The position numbers and the translations under genes are program-made. Of a stretch of 64,000 bases of DNA, positions 1-9,072 are shown piece by piece; within the stretch, counting starts at the first letter, position 1, and the number at the start of each line of letters is the position of its first letter. This DNA is from CBDHDN01 sp965261585 (GTDB lineage: Bacteria; Pseudomonadota; Alphaproteobacteria; UBA6615): contig CBDHDN010000006.1 of assembly GCA_965261585.1 (NCBI GenBank), positions 5,772 through 69,771 on the forward strand, in the 5' to 3' direction. The notes beneath the pieces were generated by a model. That model did not search any database. It saw only the letters and a list, made by a program, of their open reading frames with translations, and was not told the origin of the DNA.

Positions 1-592
1 CCTGGACGACCATGCCGAAGCGGCTGTTGACGATGCGGTGGACGATGAAGATGGCAACGAGCAACAGGGCGAGCACCAGGTAGTAGAACACCAGCGGGTT
101 GCGGATCGACAGCTCCAGCCCACCGATGTCGAAGTCGTTGCGCCGGTCGATCAGCAGGCCGTCGTCGCTGCCATAGCGCTCGGCGCTGATGCCGAGGAAG
201 AAGATCATCTGCGACAGCGCCAGCGTGATCATGATGAAGTAGAGGCCCTTGGTGCGCAGCGAGATGGCACCGAAGACAAGGCCGACCGCGGCCGATACCA
301 CGAGCGCCAGGGGCCAGACGATGTAGCCGTTGACGATGCCGGCGTCGCCGAGGATGCCGACCGTGTAGCCGCCGATGCCGAGATAGACGGCGTGGCCGAA
401 GCTCACCATGCCGCCGTAGCCGAGGATCAGGTTGAGGCTCACCGCCGCGAGCGACCAGATCATGATGCGCACCGCGACGTCGACATAGAACGGCCGGTCG
501 GCGATGCCGGCGAACACGGGCAGCAGCGCGAACGCGACGAGGACGGCGCCGGCGGCGATGCCGCGGGCCGTGCGCAGGGCTGCCAGGTTCAC
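1..592 (-). CDS. livM: Branched-chain amino acid ABC transporter permease LivM (3' end off the window)
   Basis: The complement strand reads from a GTG at 592 without a stop to the window edge, about 197 codons. The product is very hydrophobic and contains the LivM-type stretch NLILGYGGMVSFGHAVYLG. LivM is one of two inner-membrane permeases of HAAT-type ABC importers for branched-chain amino acids and related substrates. The GTG is chosen because GAGG lies about 9 bases upstream and it begins 10 bases after the stop of livH, which implies one transcript with livH. The ATPase genes livG and livF are not in the window and are presumably further left. The substrate is not determinable from sequence. 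Confidence 0.85.
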   Translation of the reverse strand, partial: MNLAALRTARGIAAGAVLVAFALLPVFAGIADRPFYVDVAVRIMIWSLAAVSLNLILGYGGMVSFGHAVYLGIGGYTVGILGDAGIVNGYIVWPLALVVSAAVGLVFGAISLRTKGLYFIMITLALSQMIFFLGISAERYGSDDGLLIDRRNDFDIGGLELSIRNPLVFYYLVLALLLVAIFIVHRIVNSRFGMVVQ

Positions 593-602
593 AGCACCGG
601 CC

Positions 603-1526
603 TCAGCGGCCCCGGGGCGGGAACAGCCCCTGGGGTTTGAAGAACAAAACGGCCGTCATGAAGATGTAGATCAGCATCGACGACAGCGCCGGGCCGGCCG
701 TCTCGGCCGCGTTCGGCGGCATTATCACGAGCAGCCCGACATCGAGGAACGAGCGCCCCATGGTGTCGATCAGGCCGGTGACGATCGAGGCGATGAACGC
801 GCCGCGCACCGAGCCGATGCCGCCGATGACGATGACGACGAAGGCGAGGATCAGGATCTGCTCGCCCATGCCGATCTGGGCCTGGCTGATCGGCGTCACC
901 ATCATGCCGGCGAGCCCGGCCAGCGCCGCGCCGATGCCGAACACGAGCGTGAACAAGAGCTGGATGTTGACGCCCAGGGCGCCGGCCATCGTCCGGTTCG
1001 ACGCGCCGGCCCGGATCAGCATGCCGGCACGCGTCCGCGTCACCAGCACGTAGAGCCCGAGCGCGACCGTGAGGCCAACGGCGATGATGACGATGCGATA
1101 GACCGAATAGTGGATGCCGAAGGCGAGCTCGATCGGCCGGTTGAGCGGCGGCAGCAGCGCGATCGACAACCCGGCCGGGCCCCAGATGATGCGTGTCAGC
1201 TCGTTGAGGAACAGGATCAGCCCGAACGTCGCCAGCACCTGGTCCAGGTGGTCGCGCACATACAGCGTCCGCAGCACCGACACCTCGAGGACGACGCCGA
1301 CGACGAGGGTCGCCGGCAGTGCCAGCACGACGCCGACGAGGAAGGAATCGGTCCAGGCGGCGAACGTCGCGGCCAAGAACGCGCCGATCATGTACAGCGA
1401 GCCATGGGCCAGGTTGACCAGGTCCAGGATGCCGAAGACGAGGGTCAGGCCGGCCGCGATCAGGAACAAGAGCACGCCCAGCTGGATGCCGTTGAGGGCC
1501 TGTTCGGCGAGCAGGACGAAGTTCAT
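603..1526 (-). CDS. livH: Branched-chain amino acid ABC transporter permease LivH
   Basis: The protein is about 307 aa and hydrophobic throughout, with the LivH opening pattern of a short N-terminus, GIQLGVLLFLIAAGLTLVFG and NLAHGSLYMIGA. It is the partner permease of LivM in the inner membrane. A longer reading from 1562 exists, but the ATG at 1526 (MNFVLLAEQALNG) matches the usual start of the family, so I chose it. It lies downstream of a LivK-type binding protein gene on the same strand, but a 216-base gap with strong hairpins separates them. The two may therefore be unequally expressed. Confidence 0.9.
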   Translation of the reverse strand: MNFVLLAEQALNGIQLGVLLFLIAAGLTLVFGILDLVNLAHGSLYMIGAFLAATFAAWTDSFLVGVVLALPATLVVGVVLEVSVLRTLYVRDHLDQVLATFGLILFLNELTRIIWGPAGLSIALLPPLNRPIELAFGIHYSVYRIVIIAVGLTVALGLYVLVTRTRAGMLIRAGASNRTMAGALGVNIQLLFTLVFGIGAALAGLAGMMVTPISQAQIGMGEQILILAFVVIVIGGIGSVRGAFIASIVTGLIDTMGRSFLDVGLLVIMPPNAAETAGPALSSMLIYIFMTAVLFFKPQGLFPPRGR

Positions 1527-1593
1527 GGCAACAGGGCGGACTCGAGCACTTCTCGAAAGCACATGCGGGGTCGAAAAGCACTTGCGGGGGCTG

Positions 1594-1708
1594 GTGGTCT
1601 GATCCTAACGCTTGGTCGCCCAAGCGTTAGGTGAATCAGCCCACAGAATCAACAAGCTGGTGGTTCGATGCTGACGGATGGGAACCATCCGTCAGCATCG
1701 AACCACTA
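1594..1708. repeat. Dispersed intergenic element, copy 1
   Basis: This stretch between the binding-protein gene and livH is homologous to 23687-23821. Shared blocks in the same order are gtggtc.gatcc..acgcttgg, aatcagcccac.ga, atcaa, agctggtggttcg, and at the end ccgtcagcatcgaacca followed by an A/T-rich tag. It contains two hairpins: 1604-1615 with 1620-1631, and 1656-1681 with 1685-1710. A 19-base piece (1634-1652) recurs exactly, inverted, at 18152-18170. I do not know a named family for it. Confidence 0.6.
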
Positions 1709-1710
1709 GC
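1656..1710. terminator. Long near-perfect hairpin between livK-type gene and livH
   Basis: The arms 1656-1681 and 1685-1710 pair over 26 positions with a single G-T wobble and a three-base loop. A second hairpin (1604-1631) follows in the direction of the minus-strand genes. There is no T-tract, so a classical rho-independent terminator is not shown. The structure could attenuate transcription, protect the 3' end of the binding-protein message, or simply be part of the dispersed repeat. Confidence 0.45.
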
Positions 1711-1742
1711 GCCCCCGCAAGTCTTAACCTGTCAAGCCGGGA

Positions 1743-2915
1743 TCAGAAAGTACACAGACGCGCGTACGGATCCTGGTGGTTGACCAGCACGCGATCGCGC
1801 ACCGCCGTTGTCCAGTTGCCATCGCTGTCGACGACGACCTCGCGGCTGTAAAAATCCTGCACCGGGAAGTGGTTGCTGCCGAAGTTGAACTTGCCGCGCA
1901 CCGACGGGAACTCCGCCTGCTCCATGGCGGCCCGCATGGCGTCGATGTCGCCGATGTTGCCGCCGACGGCCTCGACCGCCGACTTGATCAGGAAGATCGT
2001 GTCGTAGCTCTGGGCCGCATAGAACGACGGGTAGGTGCCGTGCTTCGCCCGAAAGTCGGCGACGAAACGCTGGTTCTGCGCGTTGTCCAGGTCCGGTGCC
2101 CAGAACTGGGTCATCACCGTGCCCAGCACGCCGGCCATCTGCGCTTCCTGGAAACGCGGCAGGCTGAGTGAATCGATCGTGAACACGGTGTACAGCGGCA
2201 CGTCGATGCCGGCCTGCTGATATTGGCTGATGAAGGCCGGACCGTGGCGGCCGGGATAGAAGATGAACACGCCGTCGGGGTTGGCGGCGCGGACCTTCGA
2301 CAGCTCGGCCGCCCAATCGATCTGCGACGGCCAGGTCGTCATGTCCTTGCCGACGATCTCGCCGCGGAACGTCCGCTCGACGCCCGCGACCATGTTCTGG
2401 CCGGCCGCATAGTTCGGCGCGATGATGTAGAGCGAACCGACGCCGGCCTCGTTGAGCACCTCGCCCATGGCCATCGGCGTCTGGTCGTTCTGCCACGACA
2501 CGTTGAAGAAGTTCCGATTGCAGCTCTCGCCGGCCAGCTGTGACGGCCCGGCGTTGGAGCTGATCAGGATCTTGCCCGCGTCGAGCACGACGTTGGCCGA
2601 GGCCAGCAGAACGTTCGACCAGATGTAGCCGGCGACGATGTCGACATCGTCCTGGCGCACGAGCTTCTCCGTGCGCTGCCGGCCCTTCTGCGGGTTGAAC
2701 TCGTCGTCGCCGTAAATCACCTCGACGTCGAGAGGCCCCATCTTGTTGTCGATATGCTCGAGCGCCAGCTCGACGGCGTTGCGCATGTCGTTGCCGATGA
2801 CCGCGGCCCCGGTCGTCAGGGTCGTGACGAAGCCGATCTTGATTTTGTCCTGCGCAGCGGCCGGTGCTGTCAGCAGCGCCAGCGCCGACGCCAGCAGAAG
2901 CGTTCGCTTGAACAT
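1743..2915 (-). CDS. ABC transporter substrate-binding protein, LivK/HAAT type
   Basis: This is a 390-aa periplasmic protein. Residues 1-21 form a signal peptide (basic start, hydrophobic core, AAAQ-type cleavage). The mature part begins KIKIGFVTTLTTGAAVIGNDM, the usual start of a type I periplasmic binding fold of the leucine-binding family (PBP1_ABC, Peripla_BP_6). The ATG has GGGAGG about 8 bases upstream. It delivers substrate to the LivHM permeases encoded just downstream. The ligand is uncertain: such proteins also bind amides, urea or aromatic acids. Confidence 0.88.
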   Translation of the reverse strand: MFKRTLLLASALALLTAPAAAQDKIKIGFVTTLTTGAAVIGNDMRNAVELALEHIDNKMGPLDVEVIYGDDEFNPQKGRQRTEKLVRQDDVDIVAGYIWSNVLLASANVVLDAGKILISSNAGPSQLAGESCNRNFFNVSWQNDQTPMAMGEVLNEAGVGSLYIIAPNYAAGQNMVAGVERTFRGEIVGKDMTTWPSQIDWAAELSKVRAANPDGVFIFYPGRHGPAFISQYQQAGIDVPLYTVFTIDSLSLPRFQEAQMAGVLGTVMTQFWAPDLDNAQNQRFVADFRAKHGTYPSFYAAQSYDTIFLIKSAVEAVGGNIGDIDAMRAAMEQAEFPSVRGKFNFGSNHFPVQDFYSREVVVDSDGNWTTAVRDRVLVNHQDPYARLCTF

Positions 2916-3012
2916 CGCTTGAACCTCCCTGTCCCTGTCAAGTGGTTGCGTGGGCGAATAGTACGTGACCCCCGCGACGCCCGAAAGCGGTGATTGAGCC
3001 TCGTCATATGCG

Positions 3013-3474
3013 CTAGCGCGCGTAGTGGAGCGGCAGGGCGGTCGTGTACTTGATGCGCTCCATGGCGAAGCTGGAGCAGACGTCGTAGAGGCTGATCTGA
3101 GAGATCAGGCGTTTGTAGACGGCGTCATAGCCGGCGATGTCGGGCACCACGATGCGCAGCATGTAGTCGATGTCGCCGCTCATCCGATAGAATTCCACGA
3201 CCTCGGGGATCTGCTTCACGGCGTCGGCGAAGGCCTCGATCCATTCGAGCGTGTGTTCGCGCGTACGCACCGTGGCGAACACGGTGACGCCGACGTTCAG
3301 CTTCTCCGGGTCGAGCAGCGCGACGCGGCTGCGGATGACCCCGTCGGCCTCCAGCTTCTGCACGCGTTTCCAGCACGGCGTCTTCGACAGGCCGACCCGC
3401 TCGGCGAGCTCGCTGATCGGTATGTTTGCGTCCTCCTGGAGCGCCGCGAGTATTTTTGTGTCTATTTTATCCAT
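3013..3474 (-). CDS. Lrp/AsnC family transcriptional regulator
   Basis: This 153-aa protein starts MDKIDTKILAALQEDANIPI and has an N-terminal winged helix-turn-helix (about residues 5-60, ISELAERVGLSKTPCWKRV), followed by a RAM/ACT-like effector domain. Family members bind amino acids and regulate amino-acid metabolism and transport. It lies immediately upstream of, and on the same strand as, the branched-chain type transporter, so control of that operon is a reasonable inference. The length is typical. It is divergent from the small DUF6356 gene. Confidence 0.9.
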   Translation of the reverse strand: MDKIDTKILAALQEDANIPISELAERVGLSKTPCWKRVQKLEADGVIRSRVALLDPEKLNVGVTVFATVRTREHTLEWIEAFADAVKQIPEVVEFYRMSGDIDYMLRIVVPDIAGYDAVYKRLISQISLYDVCSSFAMERIKYTTALPLHYAR

Positions 3475-3588
3475 CTACCGTCACCCTGAAATGTAGAACA
3501 CTGTTCTACAGCAGAGCGCAGTTAGGGGTCAATTTAGAACAAAATTCGCGCGATTATCGGATATTATTCCTAGTGACGGTTTCGATCA

Positions 3589-3849
3589 TTGCCCTTTGCG
3601 AGCGGAGAGTTTCGGTGTTGCAAGACCGTGAACGAGAGCTATGGCGAGCATTGGCGCACCGCCAACTCGTTCGCCGGTGCCCTGCTCGTCGGCGGCATTG
3701 TTTGTCTCGTGCACGCCTGGCTGCCGTTCCTGTTCACGAAGACCGGCTGCGGCATCATCACGCGCCTGCACGACCGCCTGGTCACACACCGCACGAAGCG
3801 GCCGGGAGTGGTGAGCGAGGTCCAGGAGCTGGCGCAAGACGCCGCCTGA
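3589..3849 (+). CDS. DUF6356 family small membrane protein
   Basis: The core VNESYGEHWRTANSFAGALL, then a hydrophobic helix, LVHAWLPFLFTKTG and LHDRLVTH match the DUF6356 family of alphaproteobacteria: one or two membrane helices and a conserved HAxxPFxFxxTG motif. Function unknown. The start is uncertain. The longest reading begins with TTG at 3589, and a GTG at 3628 would begin at the conserved core and make a 73-residue protein. Neither has a clear ribosome binding site. Confidence 0.65.
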   Translation: MPFASGEFRCCKTVNESYGEHWRTANSFAGALLVGGIVCLVHAWLPFLFTKTGCGIITRLHDRLVTHRTKRPGVVSEVQELAQDAA

Positions 3850-4045
3850 GTCTCACGCCGGTCCGCCGGACCGGTGGCGTCCCTGACCTGTCAGCCCGGC
3901 CAACGGCCTGGTGGTTCCAAACAACATCAGCACGCAGCGCATCCGCCGGATGGTCCATCCGCTCGATGGTCGCGATCGAAATGTCCACGCGATCCCGGGA
4001 CAAGGCGTGATAGTCTTGGGGCGAGCGGAAGAGGACGGTCCCGTC

Positions 4046-5161
4046 ATGCCCGGCGCCGACACCCGTGGCGAGCGTGCCGCCGACGCCGGCGTCGCCGGCC
4101 GCCATTGGCACGCCCTGGCCGATGGCCGCATCCAATGCGACATCTGCCCCCGCTATTGCAAGCTCCAGGACGGCCAGCGCGGGCTGTGCTTCGTGCGCGC
4201 CCGGCTCGGCGACGAGATCTGGCTGACGACCTATGGCCGCTCCAGCGGCTTTTGCGTCGATCCCATCGAGAAGAAGCCGCTCAACCACTTCCTGCCGGGC
4301 ACGGCGGTGCTCAGCTTCGGCACGGCCGGCTGCAATTTGACCTGCAAGTTCTGCCAGAACTGGGACATCTCCAAGAGCCGCGAGATCGACACGCTGGCCG
4401 ACGCGGCGACGCCGGAGACAATTGCCCGCGCGGCCGCGCAACTCGGCTGCCGCTCCGTCGCCTTCACCTACAACGATCCCGTGATCTTCCTGGAATACGC
4501 GGTCGATGTGGCCGACGCCTGCCGGGCGCGGAATATCGCCACCGTCGCTGTCACCGCCGGCTATGTCGCCCCGGCGGCGCGTGCCGAGTTCTTCGGCCAC
4601 ATCGACGCGGCCAACGTCGATCTCAAGGGCTTCACGGAAGCGTTCTACAAGCGGCTTTGCTCGGCGGCGTTGGCGCCGGTCCTCGAGACCCTCGTCTATC
4701 TCAAGCACGAGACCGACGTGTGGTTCGAGATCACGACGCTGCTGATCCCCGGCGAGAACGATTCGGCCGGCGAGCTCGAGGCGATGTGCCGGTGGATCAT
4801 GGACAATCTCGGCCCCGACGTGCCGGTGCATTTCACCGCCTTCCACCCGGACTGGAAGATGCTGGACACGCCGGCGACGCCGCCGGCGACGCTGGTGCGG
4901 GCGCGCGAGATCGCCGGCGCCGCCGGCATCCGCTATGCCTACGTCGGCAACGTGCATGACAAGGCCCATCAGAGCACCTACTGCCACGGTTGCGGCGCCT
5001 GCCTGATCGGGCGCGACTGGTATGCGTTGAGCGACTGGCGCCTGACCGACGACGGCCGTTGCCGGCGTTGCGATACACCGTGCGCCGGCGTATTCGCGGG
5101 GCCGCCGGGCAACTGGGGCCGGCGGCGTCAGCCGGTGCGGCTCGCCAACTTCGCGGCGTAG
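4046..5161 (+). CDS. amrS: AmmeMemoRadiSam system radical SAM enzyme
   Basis: The protein of about 371 aa has the radical-SAM cluster motif CX3CX2C in AGCNLTCKFCQNWDIS, an N-terminal Cys-rich segment (CDICPRYCKL...GLCFVR) and a C-terminal Cys-rich tail (YCHGCGACLIGRDWY, CRRCDTPC). This matches the AmrS enzyme of the AmmeMemoRadiSam system. The ATG at 4046 is preferred over in-frame upstream starts because AGAGGA precedes it and the upstream residues look untranslated. The usual partners AmrA (AMMECR1-like) and AmrB (Memo-like) are not next to it. The biological role of the system is not settled. Confidence 0.85.
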   Translation: MPGADTRGERAADAGVAGRHWHALADGRIQCDICPRYCKLQDGQRGLCFVRARLGDEIWLTTYGRSSGFCVDPIEKKPLNHFLPGTAVLSFGTAGCNLTCKFCQNWDISKSREIDTLADAATPETIARAAAQLGCRSVAFTYNDPVIFLEYAVDVADACRARNIATVAVTAGYVAPAARAEFFGHIDAANVDLKGFTEAFYKRLCSAALAPVLETLVYLKHETDVWFEITTLLIPGENDSAGELEAMCRWIMDNLGPDVPVHFTAFHPDWKMLDTPATPPATLVRAREIAGAAGIRYAYVGNVHDKAHQSTYCHGCGACLIGRDWYALSDWRLTDDGRCRRCDTPCAGVFAGPPGNWGRRRQPVRLANFAA

Positions 5162-5298
5162 GAGGCCGCCGAAGCCGCCGGACTGGTGGGCGACCCGCTC
5201 CAACCCGCCGGCGTCCATCCATCCTTAACGTCCCGGCCAAGACAATGCAGCTTGCCCAACAGTGATCGTGTGAGTGCGGTCCGGACCGGAGCCGAGCG

Positions 5299-5512
5299 AT
5301 GGCCGATCTGATCGACGACATCATCGCCCGTGAGGGCGGCTATGTGGACCACCCGGCCGACCGCGGTGGCCCGACGAAATACGGCATCACGCTGACGACC
5401 CTGACGGAATGGCGGGGCGAACCGGTCACGCCGGCGGACGTCGAGGCGCTGACGATCGACGAGGCGCGGCAGATCTATCAGGCGCGTTATATCGTGCGCC
5501 CGCGCTTCAACC
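5299..5512 (+). pseudogene. GH108/lysozyme-like protein, cut off by IS21
   Basis: The 71 native codons start MADLIDDIIAREGGYVDHPA and continue GGPTKYGITLTTL, the N-terminus of the glycoside hydrolase 108 (DUF847) family. The presumed catalytic Glu is in the EGGY motif. These are phage-type peptidoglycan hydrolases of roughly 170-250 aa. The reading is interrupted at 5512, exactly where the IS21 end begins, and terminates after five IS-derived codons. I see no remaining C-terminal part in the window, so the rest is lost or lies elsewhere. Confidence 0.8.
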
Positions 5513-5699
5513 TGTCAACGGCGGAGTAAAACCCGGCCATGTGGCGGAGCAAAAGTGGGCCACTTTGGTTCGGTGAGGAGCTTGTCCCCGTAGTCCACGG
5601 GAGGGACCCACGCGCGGCGTGGACTGCCCCTCAGCAGGCAAAGGCCGCGGGGCGCGCGTGGGAGGGGCCTGTGGGCCCACGGGGGCAAGCGGATGCCGC

Positions 5700-6469
5700 T
5701 CAGGCGCTTTTTGCGGGTTTCTGTTTTCTTCGGCTCTGCTTGAGGCGGAAGCTTTCGCCGTTCATTTCCAGGATATGGACGTGGTGGGTCAGGCGGTCCA
5801 GCAACGCCCCTGTCAGGCGTTCTGAGCCGAAAACCTCCGTCCACTCGTCGAATGGCAGGTTGGAGGTCACCAGGATCGAGCCACGCTCGTAGCGCTGGTT
5901 GAACACCTCGAACAGCAACTCGGCGCCGGTCTTGGAGAGCGGCACGAAACCCAGCTCGTCGATGATGAGGAGCTTGAGGTTGGCGAGCTTCTTCTGGAAC
6001 CTCAGCAGCTGTCTGTCATCGCGCGCCTCCATGAGCTCGTGGACCAGGGCGGCGGCGGTGGTAAAGCCGACCGACAGGCCCTTCTGGCAGGCGGCAAGGC
6101 CGAGGCCGAGCGCAATGTGACTCTTGCCGGTGCCGGAATTGCCCAGAGCGATCACATTCTCCCGGCGCTCGATGTACTCGCATCGTGCCAGCTCGAGGAC
6201 CAGCGCCTTGTTGAGCGAGGCGATCGCTTTGAAGTCAAAGCTGTCCAAGCTCTTGATGGTCGGGAACTTCGCTTGCCTGATTCGCCGCTCGACCATGCGG
6301 CGCTCGCGGTCGATCAGTTCCAGCTCGGCCAGGCGGAGCAGGTAGCGCACGTGGTCGGCGCCCTCGCTGTGGCACACTGGCGAGCCAGCTTGTCGTACTC
6401 CCTGAGGAAGGTCGGCAGCTTGAGGGCCTTCAGGTGATGGGCCAGCAACACCTGCGGCGTGTCGCTCAC
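5700..6469 (-). pseudogene. istB: IstB transposition helper ATPase, frameshifted
   Basis: The reading matches istB of copy B (62482-63249), including the Walker A segment GNSGTGKSH. A 2-base insertion (TG) near 6370 shifts the frame after about 33 codons. The intact frame resumes at SEGADHVRYLLRLAELELID. The start is a GTG overlapping the istA stop by 4 bases. IstB is the AAA+ regulator that helps IstA in IS21 transposition, so this copy probably cannot move without help from copy B. Confidence 0.85.
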
Positions 6470-7980
6470 GGCGCCGCTCCGCCCAGCAGGCTCATGTAGC
6501 TGGCGGCGGATGTGGTGGTCACCTGGGCCCGCGGCAGATAGGGATAAACGTTCAAGTCGAGCCGGGGGGGTCGACGCTCGACGCGACACAGCACCAGGTG
6601 CTTGACCGCATCATAGCCGATGGCGCCTAACCGCAGGGCATCGCGGATGGCACCGTGCACCTCCTCAAGGGCAAAGGTCTCCAGAAGACGGAGCACTTGC
6701 ACGTACTCCCGCTTGCCGGCCTTGCCCATGCGGGCTTCAAGCAAGCGGCGCAGGTTGGCGTACGCCTCGGGCAGCTTCCAACCGGCCAGCGGGGCGGCTT
6801 GATCGAGGGCACCGATCTTCCGCTCCAGCAAGGCCAGATAGTGGATCGGCTCGAAGATCAGGTCCTCTCGTTCGTAAGAGCGTGGGTGCCGGGCGATGAC
6901 CTCGGCGGCGCAGCCGATGACCACCTCGTGCACGTAGCCACGGACCCAGACCTCTTGGTGACCGTAGGCGACGGGCACCGAGTAGTCGTTGCCCCGATAG
7001 CGCATCAGGGAGAGCGAATTGACCCGCGTGCCCTCCTTGTCGCAGGCCTCGAAAGGCGCCGGCGGCAATTCCATCAGCTTCTCCCGGTCGCATCCGAACC
7101 GCTCGCCGATGGTCTCGCGATGGCCGCGCAAGACGTCGCTTTCCCGTCTCCGACATTGATGTTCCAGGTGAGCGTTGAAGGCGTCCCAGCTCGCAAACCG
7201 GGGGATGGGAACCATGAAGTTCCGGCGGGCGTAACCGACCAGCCCCTCCACCTTGCCCTTATCATTGCCCTTGCCGGGGCGGCCATATCGATCCTGGAAC
7301 AGATAATGGGATTGAAGCCCGCTGAACGCTCGCGTTCGTTGCCGCGTGCCGTCCGGCAGGATGCGCGACACCAGGCACTTGTCATTGTCGTAGAGAATCG
7401 ATTGGGGAATGCCGCCGAAGAAGGCGAAGGCCCCGTTGTGGCCGTCCAGCCAGGCCTCCGTCGCCGCCGCCGGGTAGGCCGCAACGAAGCAGGCATCGCT
7501 GTGGGGAAGGTCCATGGCGAAAAAATGCGCCCGCCGCTTGACGCCGGCGATGATCGCATCCGCCTCGCCAAAGTCCGCCTGAGCGTGACCCGGAGGGTGC
7601 GCCAGCGGCATGAACATCTCACGCTGGCGACGGCGCCGTTCCCGGACGTAATCCTTGACGATGGTCTGTTTGCCCGCAAAGCCATGCTCGTCGCGAAGAC
7701 GCTCGAATATCCGCTTCGCCGTGTGGCGCTGCTTGCAGTGAACCGTTCGGTCCTCTTCCAGAATACGGTCAATGATATCCCTGAAGGGGTCCAGCTTCGG
7801 GCGCTTCGGTGGCTGGCGGCGGCGGTAGCCAGGCGGCTCCGAGTGCCCGAGCATCTTCCTCACCGTCTCTCGCGCTATGCCAAACCGACTCGCCGCCTCT
7901 CGCTGACTCAGCCCATCAACATGGCACGCCAGCCGAACGCGTAGATAAAGGTCCACGGTATACATCCTCCCACCTTCCAT
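6466..7980 (-). CDS. istA: IS21 family transposase IstA (copy A)
   Basis: This 504-aa protein has an N-terminal helix-turn-helix (LSQREAASRFGIARETVRKM) and an rve-type DDE integrase core (AQADFGEADAII..., LYDNDKCLVSRIL..., NDKGKVEGLVGYARRN). It is nearly identical to copy B at 60971-62485. The ATG at 7980 is the longest start. A second ATG five codons later has GGGAGG almost touching it. It is followed by istB in the usual 4-base overlapping order. Confidence 0.92.
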   Translation of the reverse strand: MEGGRMYTVDLYLRVRLACHVDGLSQREAASRFGIARETVRKMLGHSEPPGYRRRQPPKRPKLDPFRDIIDRILEEDRTVHCKQRHTAKRIFERLRDEHGFAGKQTIVKDYVRERRRRQREMFMPLAHPPGHAQADFGEADAIIAGVKRRAHFFAMDLPHSDACFVAAYPAAATEAWLDGHNGAFAFFGGIPQSILYDNDKCLVSRILPDGTRQRTRAFSGLQSHYLFQDRYGRPGKGNDKGKVEGLVGYARRNFMVPIPRFASWDAFNAHLEHQCRRRESDVLRGHRETIGERFGCDREKLMELPPAPFEACDKEGTRVNSLSLMRYRGNDYSVPVAYGHQEVWVRGYVHEVVIGCAAEVIARHPRSYEREDLIFEPIHYLALLERKIGALDQAAPLAGWKLPEAYANLRRLLEARMGKAGKREYVQVLRLLETFALEEVHGAIRDALRLGAIGYDAVKHLVLCRVERRPPRLDLNVYPYLPRAQVTTTSAASYMSLLGGAAP

Positions 7981-8080
7981 CCCGAAAAGGATCGAAGGCT
8001 ACAGGTGGCAGAGTTTTACTCCGCCCGCAGCCGGGCAAATCTCGCCGCTTCCGTGGTCTAATTTGTCACCGCCGCACACA

Positions 8081-8665
8081 CCCCCGAGCCGCGCCGGCCG
8101 CGGTCGAGCCATACAGCCCGGCAAGCCCCATGGAGATCGGCTGCAGGGCGGCGAAGCGGTCGCCGCGCTTGCAGACATGCCAGCCGACACACTCGGCGTT
8201 CCAATGCTCGACGGCGGTGAAGATCCAGCCCCAGCCGTCGTCCACCGTGAACACCCGAACGCCATCGGTGCCCCACATGAGGTTCGGGGCATGAGTGATG
8301 ATCTCACCGTCATGGGGATTGCCGCCACGGCGGCGGCAGCGATGGGGCGAGAGCAGATTGTTCTCGCGCATCAGGCGGAGCACCCGCTTGCGGGCAACTC
8401 GGATGTCGCGACAGACCCGAAGCCGAGCCCAGACCTTGCGGTAGCCCTCGCCCTCCCAGGGCAATGCCTCCAGGTCGGCTTCGATCGCCACCAGCAGCGC
8501 CTGGTCCGAGATCGCGGGCTTCGGTCCCCGACGCTTTGCCGGCGGCTGCTCGGCGTGCTGGCCGGAGGTCATGGCGTAGAACGAGGAGCGGGCCATGCCC
8601 CAGGCGGCGCAGACCCGCCGCAGGCCGTAGGCCAGACCCGTGCCGGGCGAGGTGGCGGCACTCAT
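8081..8665 (-). pseudogene. IS3 OrfB transposase, C-terminus missing
   Basis: The start is MSAATSPGTGLAYGLRRVC, as in the 301-aa OrfB of copy 2. The reading is lost at 8081 where IS21 begins, removing about 107 codons, including the second Asp and the final Glu of the DDE triad. After the junction the reading ends within IS21 sequence. It is not expected to be active. Confidence 0.9.
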
Positions 8666-9072
8666 CGCCGCGACCTCCGCCGCCCCAAAGGGCCGAAGGT
8701 CTCCGTCTTGGCCTCCAGCAGTTCCACCTGCATGGTCAACTCTCCGATCCGCTTCATGGCGCTATCCAGTTCCGCCTGCACCGGATCGCCCTTGCGTTGC
8801 TTGAGCGAGGCGTCGATCCCGCCGATCGCTTTCTCACGCCACTGCTCGAGCCGGAAGATCTCTACGCCCAACTAGCGCGACAGAAGTTGCACCGGCTCGT
8901 CACGCAAAAGCCGCAGAACGACCTCACGCTTGCGCGCCACCGTCCATCGCTGGCCAAGTCCCAGCGGGCCTGCCGGCAAAGCCTGGCCTGGGGAAAACGT
9001 GGACGAGCCAAGCTCGCCCGCATTTACCACAGGCCCATCAACAGTAACTTTCTTCTCAAAATTATCGGTCAT
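8662..9072 (-). pseudogene. IS3 OrfA with internal amber stop
   Basis: This is the same as OrfA of copies 2 and 3 except for a TAG at 8872-8874 where the others have CAG (Gln in SRQLGVEIFRLEQW). The full protein has a helix-turn-helix part (LGLGQRWTVARKREVVLRLL) and a leucine-rich coiled coil near the end. The start at 9072 (MTDNFEKK) is favoured by AAGGAGG about 8 bases upstream. Confidence 0.88.

Larger units (their letters stand above)
5513..8080 (-). mobile_element. IS21 family element, copy A (2568 bp, broken)
   Basis: The ends are defined by comparison with copy B (60871-63434): TGTCAACGGCGGAGTAAAAC at the left, and the complement of TGTGTGCGGCGGTGACAAAT at the right. These form the imperfect inverted repeat TGT...CGGCGG.G..AAA. 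It encodes istA and a frameshifted istB on the minus strand. It differs from copy B by two 2-base insertions, which accounts for the 4-base length difference. The left flank is a GH108 gene and the right flank is the middle of an IS3 orfB, with no matching 5-bp duplication. The present junctions therefore are not a simple insertion. Confidence 0.88.

Noticed and set aside
38..1634. Long plus-strand readings opposite livM and livH
   Set aside because: They are rich in Arg, Asp, His and Gln with no family features. The minus strand encodes clear permeases, so these are GC-bias shadows.
1714..1740. Possible short terminator or leader after the binding-protein gene
   Set aside because: No stem with a T-tract is seen here. 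The strong hairpins are further along at 1604-1710.
8872..8874. Selenocysteine or pyrrolysine reading of the internal TAG codons
   Set aside because: Homologs have Gln at these places and there is no SECIS-like or PYLIS-like context. Simple C-to-T change is enough.
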